A stretch of DNA of 21,771 nucleotides, taken from the IMG/VR virus record IMGVR_UViG_3300028581_003380, positions 1-21,771 of that record; one strand, 5' to 3'. Under the pieces are notes generated by a model. The model saw nothing but the letters and a program-made list of their open reading frames with translations. It was not told the origin of the DNA and made no database searches. Below are positions 15,227 to 21,771 of the stretch, in pieces (within the stretch, counting starts at the first letter, position 1; each line of letters starts with the position of its first letter). The translations under genes and the position numbers were made by a program. The DNA comes from a virus.

Positions 15227-16228
15227 ATGGAAAACGAAAAAGACGATTTTATAGCAAATTTAGATAGTGTCATAGAAGACCCTAGATCTGTAGAGGAAAA
15301 GGAACGAGACTATAAAACATCGGATATAACTCCTGGAGCTATTGAAGATGAGTTAGTCTGGTTAGATGAATCAGAAGTTGAACAAATATCTTACACTCCA
15401 CGAGACCAGGCTTTTTCACTTTCTTGTATGGCTCAAGCGGCTGCAAAGGGATATGAAATTATTAATAAAATAAAAAATGCTATTGTAGAAATATTCTCAG
15501 CTCACCCTCCATATAGATCTCGCTCTAATTATCCTGAAGGAGGAATGTGGTTACAAGATCTATTTAACCAAATGAAAAATGTTGGTACAAACTACGAAAG
15601 TGTAGATGTATCGCAAAATATTGGTGAGACGGAAATGAATCGTGATGTTACATGTGAAACACCATTTAAAATAGGAGGTTACGGATTCCCTGATGTTAGA
15701 AATGATATCGATGATATTGCCAAAGCAATAAAAAAGTATGGCCATTGTCAGATTGTAATTCATGCAAACAAAAAAGAATATACCAAACCAATTCCAGAAT
15801 ACTTAGGATTAATGGTAGATTTTGGTCATGGAATAGAGGGTATTCAATTTTTTAAAAAAGATGGAGTTAAGGTAATTAAAATTGAGGATTCTACCGGTCA
15901 TTCTTCTACTGCCGATAAAAAAGGTACCCGTTACCTTACAGAAGATTTTTTAAGAAAGCGATGTTCTGATAGTGGTTACATGTTGATAGATCCACCTCAA
16001 TATATTTTTAAGACTTTAATGAGACAAGGATTTATTAGTGCTGAAATAAAAGAATTACAGAAAAGATTAAATAAAGAAGGAATGGCCATAGAGAAACTTA
16101 TTATCGATGGAAATTTTGGAAAAAGAACAAAGAGTGCTGTTATAAATTATCAGAAGAATCATTCGCTTGTAGCTGATGGAATTGTCGGTCCAAAGACTCG
16201 AGCTGTATTAAATTTATCAGTTAATTAA
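15227..16228 (+). CDS. Endolysin: papain-like cysteine peptidase with peptidoglycan-binding domain
   Basis: A 333-aa two-domain lysis enzyme. Residues 1-50 are acidic and disordered. A peptidase domain spans about 55-265: FSLSCMAQAAAKGYE holds a candidate nucleophile Cys67, GHGIEGIQFF the candidate His201, and KIEDSTGH the candidate Asp221, an order that fits papain-like (C1-type) folds. Residues about 277-331 are a PG_binding_1 domain (IKELQKRLNKEG, DGNFGKRTKSAV, VADGIVGPKTRAVL). It would cut peptide cross-links in the cell wall. No signal peptide is present, so it needs the holin encoded next. Most endolysins are amidases or lysozymes; a cysteine-peptidase type is less common. An alternative is a virion-associated protease. 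Confidence 0.8.
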   Translation: MENEKDDFIANLDSVIEDPRSVEEKERDYKTSDITPGAIEDELVWLDESEVEQISYTPRDQAFSLSCMAQAAAKGYEIINKIKNAIVEIFSAHPPYRSRSNYPEGGMWLQDLFNQMKNVGTNYESVDVSQNIGETEMNRDVTCETPFKIGGYGFPDVRNDIDDIAKAIKKYGHCQIVIHANKKEYTKPIPEYLGLMVDFGHGIEGIQFFKKDGVKVIKIEDSTGHSSTADKKGTRYLTEDFLRKRCSDSGYMLIDPPQYIFKTLMRQGFISAEIKELQKRLNKEGMAIEKLIIDGNFGKRTKSAVINYQKNHSLVADGIVGPKTRAVLNLSVN

Positions 16229-16236
16229 TAATTATT

Positions 16237-16512
16237 ATGAAGAACGGACTATTTAAACTAGAGTGGGCTAATATTAAAAGTGCAATCGTTTATGGTTTAC
16301 TTACTGCTTTATTGGTTTTTATCCTTTCTGTTTTGGAGGGAATAAAAGATCATGGAAGTATTCTTGGTGTTGATTGGAAGAATGTTATCGACACTGGAAT
16401 CATTGCTACAATAGGATTGGTAATTTCAATTGTTTCAATTGTTAAAAATTTACTAACCACTAACCAAGGGAAGTTCCTTGGAATTACCACAGTTATTCCA
16501 AATAAAGAATAA
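16237..16512 (+). CDS. Holin
   Basis: 91 aa with two membrane helices, at about residues 14-36 (AIVYGLLTALLVFILSVL) and 52-71 (GIIATIGLVISIVSIVKN), a lysine-rich start and a polar tail. This is the topology of small class II-type holins, and the gene lies eight bases after the endolysin gene. It would form lesions in the inner membrane at lysis time and release the endolysin. Its start has no Shine-Dalgarno sequence. Confidence 0.8.
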   Translation: MKNGLFKLEWANIKSAIVYGLLTALLVFILSVLEGIKDHGSILGVDWKNVIDTGIIATIGLVISIVSIVKNLLTTNQGKFLGITTVIPNKE

Positions 16513-16515
16513 TGG

Positions 16516-16524
16516 TGGTACAAT
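16516..16524 (+). promoter_or_regulatory. Extended -10 promoter for the tail genes
   Basis: TGG-TACAAT (TG at 16516-16517, hexamer 16519-16524) ends six bases before the ATG at 16531, predicting a leaderless mRNA. The matching -35 position (16496-16501, TTCCAA) is weak, as allowed for extended -10 promoters. Confidence 0.5.
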
Positions 16525-16530
16525 AAATAT

Positions 16531-17916
16531 ATGTTTCCACAAATCTTAATCAAGCATAATATAGGAAATACTATTGAGATACCAAATCAATTGGATGTCA
16601 AGACTTTTTCTTACATTTCAACTAATTTAGCAATTGGGGTTACAGCAATTCCTGTTGATAATGCAATAGATTTTACTGCTGGATCAATATTACTTTTACT
16701 CTCATCTTTGGGTGCAGAAAATTCGGAATTTGTGGCTATATCTTCTCACACAAATCAATCATTTGTTTCTGCGGCTACAAAAATGCCACACAATAGAGGT
16801 GACCTTGTTCAGGAAGTTAGATTTGATCAGATTGTAATTACAAAATCTGCAACGATAGATGGAGTTTACTCAACATTTGCAACAATAACTTTGCAGACAA
16901 CTCAACAAAAAACTATCGCATTCGATCCAACTGGATTGAGTACTGATTACTATAAAGTTCAATGGAAGAATTCTCAGACATCAGATCTTTCTAGTTTTTC
17001 TACACCGATAAGTGTCTTGTCTTATCCAACGAATTCAGCGGCAAAATTAATTCTTCCAGTATTAACTTCTATGGGTATTTCAGAAAATGACACAAGAATA
17101 ACTATGCCATTTTGTTTAAGCGCAATTGATGATGCTAGAAAATATACTGATTCGAAACTCTATGGAATAAGACATGCTTGGAGACAAAATTTTGAGTATC
17201 CAATCAAAGTTTTAGCTGGAAGTAATTACATCGATCTACCAGATGACATTGATTTCAACGAAACAGATAGATCTTTATTGGCAGCTAGATTTATGTCTCC
17301 AGGAATACTTTCACCTTTTAATTTACACTATGTAGATAAAAGAGATTGGAATAGAATTTCTTACTCAATGATGGGTGGTGACAATCAAACATTAGCTGGA
17401 ATAGGAGCAACAGAATTAACCCTCGATAGTGTTGGAGATTTTCCAGATGTTTCAACTGGAGTTGCCTATGTGGCCACAACAGATTACGACCAAACAATAA
17501 TGCAGATTGAATATACAGGAGTAAATCTTTTGACAAATAAATTAACCGGAGTTACTGGAATTACCAGAGCGATACCAGCGGGAACACGGGTATGGTCGAA
17601 CCCCACAATCTCTCAGCCAATTGCATACACTGTGTTTGAAAATAGGCTGTATTTTGATCGGATAATTCCAGATTCAATGCAAGGAAATAATCTTTACATT
17701 GATTATTATAAAAAATTAGAAGAAGTTACAAATTTGTACCAAGAAATCACTGAAAACTATAGAGAAATCTATAAATGGTATTTAAAATATGCGATTAAAT
17801 ATCGTAAGGATATAAATATCGGGAGTGATGATCCTGATTTAAAGAAATTTGAAGGATTAGTTACTGATCTTTTCAATAATCTTTATACAGGACAGGATAC
17901 AATTATTATAACTTAA
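16531..17916 (+). CDS. Head-tail adaptor-like tail protein (461 aa)
   Basis: Likely the ring protein joining portal and tail nozzle. Residues about 185-225 form helices ([19 protein letters not shown]) followed by a strand and loop ([15 protein letters not shown]); the C-terminus is helical ([19 protein letters not shown], then [13 protein letters not shown]). These features resemble adaptors of podoviruses, where helices contact the portal. The N-terminal 180 residues are extra: a beta-rich domain ([33 protein letters not shown]), then a fibronectin-III-like stretch ([20 protein letters not shown]). The family is usually much smaller, so this looks like a fusion with surface domains. It could instead be a minor tail protein. 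The next gene is collagen-like. Confidence 0.65.
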   Translation: MFPQILIKHNIGNTIEIPNQLDVKTFSYISTNLAIGVTAIPVDNAIDFTAGSILLLLSSLGAENSEFVAISSHTNQSFVSAATKMPHNRGDLVQEVRFDQIVITKSATIDGVYSTFATITLQTTQQKTIAFDPTGLSTDYYKVQWKNSQTSDLSSFSTPISVLSYPTNSAAKLILPVLTSMGISENDTRITMPFCLSAIDDARKYTDSKLYGIRHAWRQNFEYPIKVLAGSNYIDLPDDIDFNETDRSLLAARFMSPGILSPFNLHYVDKRDWNRISYSMMGGDNQTLAGIGATELTLDSVGDFPDVSTGVAYVATTDYDQTIMQIEYTGVNLLTNKLTGVTGITRAIPAGTRVWSNPTISQPIAYTVFENRLYFDRIIPDSMQGNNLYIDYYKKLEEVTNLYQEITENYREIYKWYLKYAIKYRKDINIGSDDPDLKKFEGLVTDLFNNLYTGQDTIIIT

Positions 17917-17926
17917 AATTAAATTT

Positions 17927-18295
17927 ATGGGATATACACAACCAAGAATTTCAAGAATGAATATTCTGCAAGCTGATCCAGTTTCACAATTGGTTCTTCA
18001 GGCATCAATAGACACAGCCGCAGCAGTTCCAGATGGAGCTACTTATGCTGGAATCTTTGAGCCGTTTGCAAGTCTAATCATCGTAGCCGGCACAGCAGCT
18101 GGAAATTATGTGAACAGTGGGACAACCGCAGTTCCAGAATGGACAGCATCTGTTGTTGGAGTCACTGGAGCAGTCGGTCCAACTGGAGCAGAAGGTCCTA
18201 CAGGTCCTACAGGTCCAGAAGAAACTGGCCCTACTGGAGCTACAGGAGCAACTGGTCCTACAGGTCCAACTGGTCCTACCGGAGCTACAGCTTAG
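17927..18295 (+). CDS. Short collagen-like protein (122 aa)
   Basis: Residues 1-80 are a small Ala/Val-rich domain ([39 protein letters not shown]), and residues about 80-121 are Gly-X-Y repeats of GPT, GAE and GAT type. The repeat is broken once by GPEETGPTG, which inserts two residues and shifts the triplet register. The gene sits between adaptor and nozzle genes, so the protein may decorate the tail or serve as a fibre stub. It ends with TAG and is followed by a strong hairpin. A short domain plus collagen tail could trimerise and be replaced or extended easily. Confidence 0.75.
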   Translation: MGYTQPRISRMNILQADPVSQLVLQASIDTAAAVPDGATYAGIFEPFASLIIVAGTAAGNYVNSGTTAVPEWTASVVGVTGAVGPTGAEGPTGPTGPEETGPTGATGATGPTGPTGPTGATA

Positions 18296-18299
18296 TCTT

Positions 18300-18332
18300 C
18301 TTACTCACCCCATTTATGTGGGGTGAGATAAG
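18300..18332 (+). terminator. Strong hairpin after the short collagen-like gene
   Basis: CTCACCCCA (18304-18312) pairs perfectly with TGGGGTGAG (18319-18327) around TTTATG; CTTA (18300-18303) pairs with TAAG (18329-18332) with A18328 bulged, for a 13-pair stem. No T-run follows, so it may be an attenuator, an mRNA-stabilising structure or a Rho-assisted terminator instead of a simple intrinsic terminator. Confidence 0.6.
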
Positions 18333-18346
18333 CAGATTAAAAAATT

Positions 18347-20944
18347 ATGCCAAATAGCGAAACATTTGAAAATATTAAAATACCATACCCATCTGAAGGA
18401 GTTATAAGAACTGCGGCTATTGACGATACCCTTACCCCAGAAAATTCAGTTCAGATTGGAGTAAATGTTAATTTTGATCGTATTGGGGCAATTCAAACAA
18501 GAAAGGGTTTAACTGAGTATGCAGATAATCTTACTGGAGAAATAAAAAACTTTGGTACATTAAATAATACAATAATTCCTAGAGGTTTTAGTAGTATTGT
18601 AAAACTAGGAGAAACAGACACTTTTGATTCTGGAACAACTATAGATAATATAACTTCTGCTAGTATTGATGACACCCATATTATTCTTTTTTGGCAAGCA
18701 GTGGATGGTCACGGCTTCACTCAAGTTGTTCAAATCGATGACGAATTAGGAGGTTTTATAATGAAAGGTTCTCCCCTTGAATTTGATACTACAAATGGAG
18801 GAGAAAATGCTTGTATTAAAATAGATGCAACTCATTTTTTGAATGTATGGCAAGGCGCAAGTGGGGATGGATTTGCTCAAATTTTTTCAGTAAATACAAC
18901 GACATGGGCTGTGACGGCTGTCGGTTCTGCTTTTGAATTTGATACTGCTGATGCTTCATTTATATCTGTTGCTATGATTGATGCAAATCATGTTCTTGTA
19001 TGCTATACAAGTGCCGCAAATATAGGAGTTGCAGTGGTTTTAGCAATTAATCTCTCAACATGGGCGGTCACAAAACCGGGTTCACCCACTACTTATGATG
19101 GGACTAGAGCATATTATAATTCATGTGCTTCTTTAGGAGATGGAAGTCATTTTACTGTAGCTTGGAGTGACAATGATAATGATGGAAAAGTACAAGCCAT
19201 GTCTATCAATCTTTCAACATGGGCTATCACTATGCTTTCTTCTCCTTTAGAATTTGATGCTGTAGATGCGGCATACATAAATTTATTACCAGTCGATAAC
19301 ACTCAAAGATTTATTCTTTTTTGGTCTGGACCAAGTCAAGTAGGCTTGGCTCAGGTCGTCAGCACTAATCTTTCAACTTTTGCAATTACAACCGTAGGGA
19401 TTCCTCTTACTTTCGAATCTACTAATGTGGTTTATATTGGAGTAACATCAGCTGGAGACGGAGAACATTTTATTGCTTTTTGGTTAAAAGAAGGTGTTGA
19501 TGATATTGGTCAGGGACAAATTTTTGATGTGAACCAATCTACTTTTGCCGTAGCTGCAGTGAGACAACCAATTAGTCTAGGAGCTGCATATATTGCAATG
19601 AGAAATAATCCAGTCTACATGTCCACTGGAATTGTAGTAAATTTTTGGAAAAATCCAGCACAGAACGGAGTTGGTAGTGTTTTTAGATTAGATGATGATC
19701 CTGTATATGGAAATTGGTTATATGCTCAACAAGGAGATGCGGATGTTCTTAATTGGGACAATCCTGGGTGGGTAGTAAGAAGAAGTAGTGTTAATCCTCA
19801 ACAGAAAGCTAGATTTACTCAATATCTAAATTATATTTGGATGGTAAATGGGAATGCTTCTTTTGGAGATCCAGTTCAAACTTCAAGTGGAGGAGCTTTT
19901 GGAAATGATTTAGTCCCGGACAATTTTCCTCCTGGAGATTTTATTCAAGCTGGATTCGAAGGTAGAGTTTGGGTTGGAGATGCTCTTTTAGATATTCTTT
20001 ATTACACGGATATTGTTCAATTCACTCCACCAGATATTTATTCTTTAACTTATAATCCTGAGACTAATTTTATAAAGAATTTCTCTCCTCAGAATGGACA
20101 GAAAATGACAGCATTAATGATAACACCTAGAGCGTTGCTCTTATTTAAACAAGATAGTATTTTCAGAATTTACGGGGCCACTTCTATTGATGCTTATCCA
20201 GCATACAATGTTGGAACATATTCTCAAGAATCAATAATACAAACAAAGGATGGTTTATATTTCCATCATTCTTCTGGTTTTTATAAGTTTGCTTACGATA
20301 GTCAACCAGTAGAAATTTCAAGGCGTGTAATTGATTTCGTTCAAGCTATCCCTAGAAGTTACTACGAAGATGTTGTTGGTATTTATGATGGATTTGATGC
20401 AGTAGAATGGTCTGTTGGGCCTGTTACAGTAGAAGGAGTTACCTATTCAAATTGTGTGATGAGATACACAATCTCAACACAAGTATGGACAATCTATGAT
20501 TATCCTCAGAATGACATAACTGCTTTTATTTATTTTGATGATGGAACAAATCTAAATATGATAATGGGAACAGATGTTGGTAAAGTTTCAAAAATGGATG
20601 ATGGATTTACAGACTTAGGTAATAGTATCTACTTTGAAATAATTAACAGATGGAGATCTTTTACAGAAATGTATGCAAAAATAAAAAGTATAAGTGGATT
20701 TAATGTTTACACTGAAAATGCTGGAGGAGTTAAATTCCAATACCAAATTCAAGATGCAAGTCCAAATCAATGGGAAGATATTGGGACAATTACTGAAGTT
20801 AAAAATACACTATTTCCAAATGAAGAAACAGAAGATTTCAATGTTGTTAGATTAAGATTTACTGGAAATACAAAAGGAGAACAAATAGTATTTCATGGTA
20901 TTGAATTATTAAAAGTAGACGATAAGGGATTCTCTAAAAACTAA
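18347..20944 (+). CDS. Tail nozzle-like protein with beta-propeller insertion
   Basis: At 865 aa this resembles the nozzle protein of short-tailed phages (T7 gp12 or P22 gp10 type). The N-terminus has the typical opening IPYPSEGVIRTAAIDDTL, then VNFDRIGAIQTRKGLTEYA. The C-terminal half shows GFEGRVWVGDALLDILYYTD, ALLLFKQDSIFRIYGATS and GLYFHHSSGFYKFAYD, a pattern common in this family. Between about residues 89 and 420 there are six or seven repeats of 52-55 residues, with signatures like SPLEFD, THFLNVWQ and STWAVT, which suggest propeller blades. It would form the tail tip channel. The ATG of the next gene overlaps its stop (TAATG). Confidence 0.78.
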   Translation: MPNSETFENIKIPYPSEGVIRTAAIDDTLTPENSVQIGVNVNFDRIGAIQTRKGLTEYADNLTGEIKNFGTLNNTIIPRGFSSIVKLGETDTFDSGTTIDNITSASIDDTHIILFWQAVDGHGFTQVVQIDDELGGFIMKGSPLEFDTTNGGENACIKIDATHFLNVWQGASGDGFAQIFSVNTTTWAVTAVGSAFEFDTADASFISVAMIDANHVLVCYTSAANIGVAVVLAINLSTWAVTKPGSPTTYDGTRAYYNSCASLGDGSHFTVAWSDNDNDGKVQAMSINLSTWAITMLSSPLEFDAVDAAYINLLPVDNTQRFILFWSGPSQVGLAQVVSTNLSTFAITTVGIPLTFESTNVVYIGVTSAGDGEHFIAFWLKEGVDDIGQGQIFDVNQSTFAVAAVRQPISLGAAYIAMRNNPVYMSTGIVVNFWKNPAQNGVGSVFRLDDDPVYGNWLYAQQGDADVLNWDNPGWVVRRSSVNPQQKARFTQYLNYIWMVNGNASFGDPVQTSSGGAFGNDLVPDNFPPGDFIQAGFEGRVWVGDALLDILYYTDIVQFTPPDIYSLTYNPETNFIKNFSPQNGQKMTALMITPRALLLFKQDSIFRIYGATSIDAYPAYNVGTYSQESIIQTKDGLYFHHSSGFYKFAYDSQPVEISRRVIDFVQAIPRSYYEDVVGIYDGFDAVEWSVGPVTVEGVTYSNCVMRYTISTQVWTIYDYPQNDITAFIYFDDGTNLNMIMGTDVGKVSKMDDGFTDLGNSIYFEIINRWRSFTEMYAKIKSISGFNVYTENAGGVKFQYQIQDASPNQWEDIGTITEVKNTLFPNEETEDFNVVRLRFTGNTKGEQIVFHGIELLKVDDKGFSKN

Positions 20945-21771
20945 TGGAACTACGAGGAATAAATGTTAATAGATTTATTTACAAAGCAGAGCCATCTGCG
21001 GTTTCGGAGAACCCTGTCTATATGTCAACTCAAATTGGTAGTAGTAGGGACAGAGAAGATGCAAACAACAAATCTACTAATTCAGAAAAACAAGCGAGAG
21101 AAATAATAACTGGAACTGTTATTATTAACTGTATTATTATTACTTCAGCTCTACCAAACAGAGTTGAAATTGCAAACAATGATATAATTTTCTACGATGA
21201 TACAGTTGGAAGTAACGGGGCATATACTGGAGATACATCTCGTTTAGTTTTTTCTCGAGCAGATCGAAGTGAAGGAACTTTCATAATGGAAAAAAGAGTT
21301 TCTGTTAATGATACTCTTGATAGTGTTTTATCTTGGTATGTAACTGCTCCAGTAACCGGACACCACAATTGGATGTTCATTGGTAGAGATGGAGTAGATT
21401 CAGCTGAAAATAAAAATCTATCCGTGCTAAGAATTGCAGTCAACGGAGAATCAACCGATGTTGTTGAAGTGGGGAAACCATACGGATCATTTAGCATAGA
21501 ATATTGCGAAGGATCTGTAACACAAAATCTAGTAATTTTTGGAGGATCATCTAGGAATGTTATTGGAAGTGGACTTACTGGAAATAGTTCTTTTATATCT
21601 TCATCAGACGGTGGAATAGTTGGGCTTGCTTACTATACCGCTATATCTGGAAACCAAAATTTTATACTTTATCTTCTAAATGAAACAGCTGTAATGCTTG
21701 GAGCCGACTTCCTACCGGATACTGATAATGCTTATGACATTGGATCACTATCTGCTCGAATAAAAGATTTG
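20944..21771 (+). CDS. Tail fibre protein, partial (no stop within window)
   Basis: An open frame of 276 codons starts at the ATG overlapping the nozzle stop and runs through the window edge. The N-terminus (MELRGINVNRFIYKAEPSA) may be the tail-binding part. The middle is beta-rich (NWMFIGRDGVDSAENKNL, YCEGSVTQNLVIFGGSS). The visible end reads FLPDTDNAYDIGSLSARIKDL in split form, DTDNAYDIGS followed by ARIKDL, a motif common just before C-terminal intramolecular chaperone domains of phage fibres and spikes. It would likely recognise the host surface; the C-terminus and receptor-binding part are outside. Coupled translation with the nozzle is expected. Confidence 0.8.
   Translation, partial: MELRGINVNRFIYKAEPSAVSENPVYMSTQIGSSRDREDANNKSTNSEKQAREIITGTVIINCIIITSALPNRVEIANNDIIFYDDTVGSNGAYTGDTSRLVFSRADRSEGTFIMEKRVSVNDTLDSVLSWYVTAPVTGHHNWMFIGRDGVDSAENKNLSVLRIAVNGESTDVVEVGKPYGSFSIEYCEGSVTQNLVIFGGSSRNVIGSGLTGNSSFISSSDGGIVGLAYYTAISGNQNFILYLLNETAVMLGADFLPDTDNAYDIGSLSARIKDL

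Noticed and set aside
840-20944. Reassigned TGA codon
   Set aside because: TGA is unused as a stop, but no gene contains an in-frame TGA that must be read through, so recoding is not supported here.
21192-21497. Minus-strand frame of 101 codons near the right edge
   Set aside because: It lies opposite the open tail-fibre frame, which is coupled to the nozzle gene and has a recognised fibre motif.
20944-21771. Diversity-generating retroelement target in the fibre
   Set aside because: No reverse transcriptase or template repeat is visible in the window, and the fibre end is missing.

Overview
The window is a segment of a tailed-phage (or prophage) genome, most likely a short-tailed (podovirus-like) phage. 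All 24 supported genes lie on the + strand and follow the classic virion-module order: small terminase, large terminase, portal, scaffold, decoration protein, major capsid protein, fibres, lysis genes, head-tail adaptor, nozzle-like tail protein and a tail fibre that runs off the right edge. No tape-measure, sheath or major tail protein is seen, and no integrase or rRNA/tRNA gene. The DNA is AT-rich. Almost no gene has a Shine-Dalgarno sequence; instead 20 of 24 start codons follow a T, nine of them in TATATG. Several genes have sigma70-like promoters (TTGCAT or TTGCGT, 17-base spacer, TATAAT-like) placed so that transcription would begin at or next to the ATG. None of the 23 complete genes ends in TGA. 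These traits suggest an uncultivated bacterial host with mostly non-SD translation (Patescibacteria or Bacteroidota-like lineages are possible), but the host cannot be fixed from this window.

Layout. 1-839 is non-coding and unusual: a cluster of GC-rich CGGGGCA/TGCCCCG motifs in both orientations, hairpins, a 24-base perfect inverted repeat, and a 31/32-base tandem repeat before the first gene. It could be a replication origin, packaging site or control region. 840-1291 holds two small genes, one with a degenerate HNH-like motif, closed by a terminator. 1401-6796 is DNA packaging (TerS, TerL, portal) with three small unknown genes. 6832-9919 covers a helix-rich protein, the scaffold, a decoration protein and the capsid protein. 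9968-10555 is a free-standing HNH endonuclease, a likely mobile insertion. 10657-14802 has a beta-rich structural protein, a coiled-coil protein, a large collagen-like fibre and a beta-solenoid protein. 14824-16512 is a probable lysis cassette: a membrane-anchored coiled coil, a cysteine-peptidase endolysin with a peptidoglycan-binding domain, and a holin. 16531-21771 is the tail: adaptor-like protein, a second collagen-like protein, a nozzle-like protein with an apparent beta-propeller insertion, and the partial tail fibre.

Together the genes would package DNA through the portal into a scaffolded HK97-fold capsid, close it with a short tail carrying fibres and collagen-like decorations, and lyse the host with a protease-type endolysin released by a holin.
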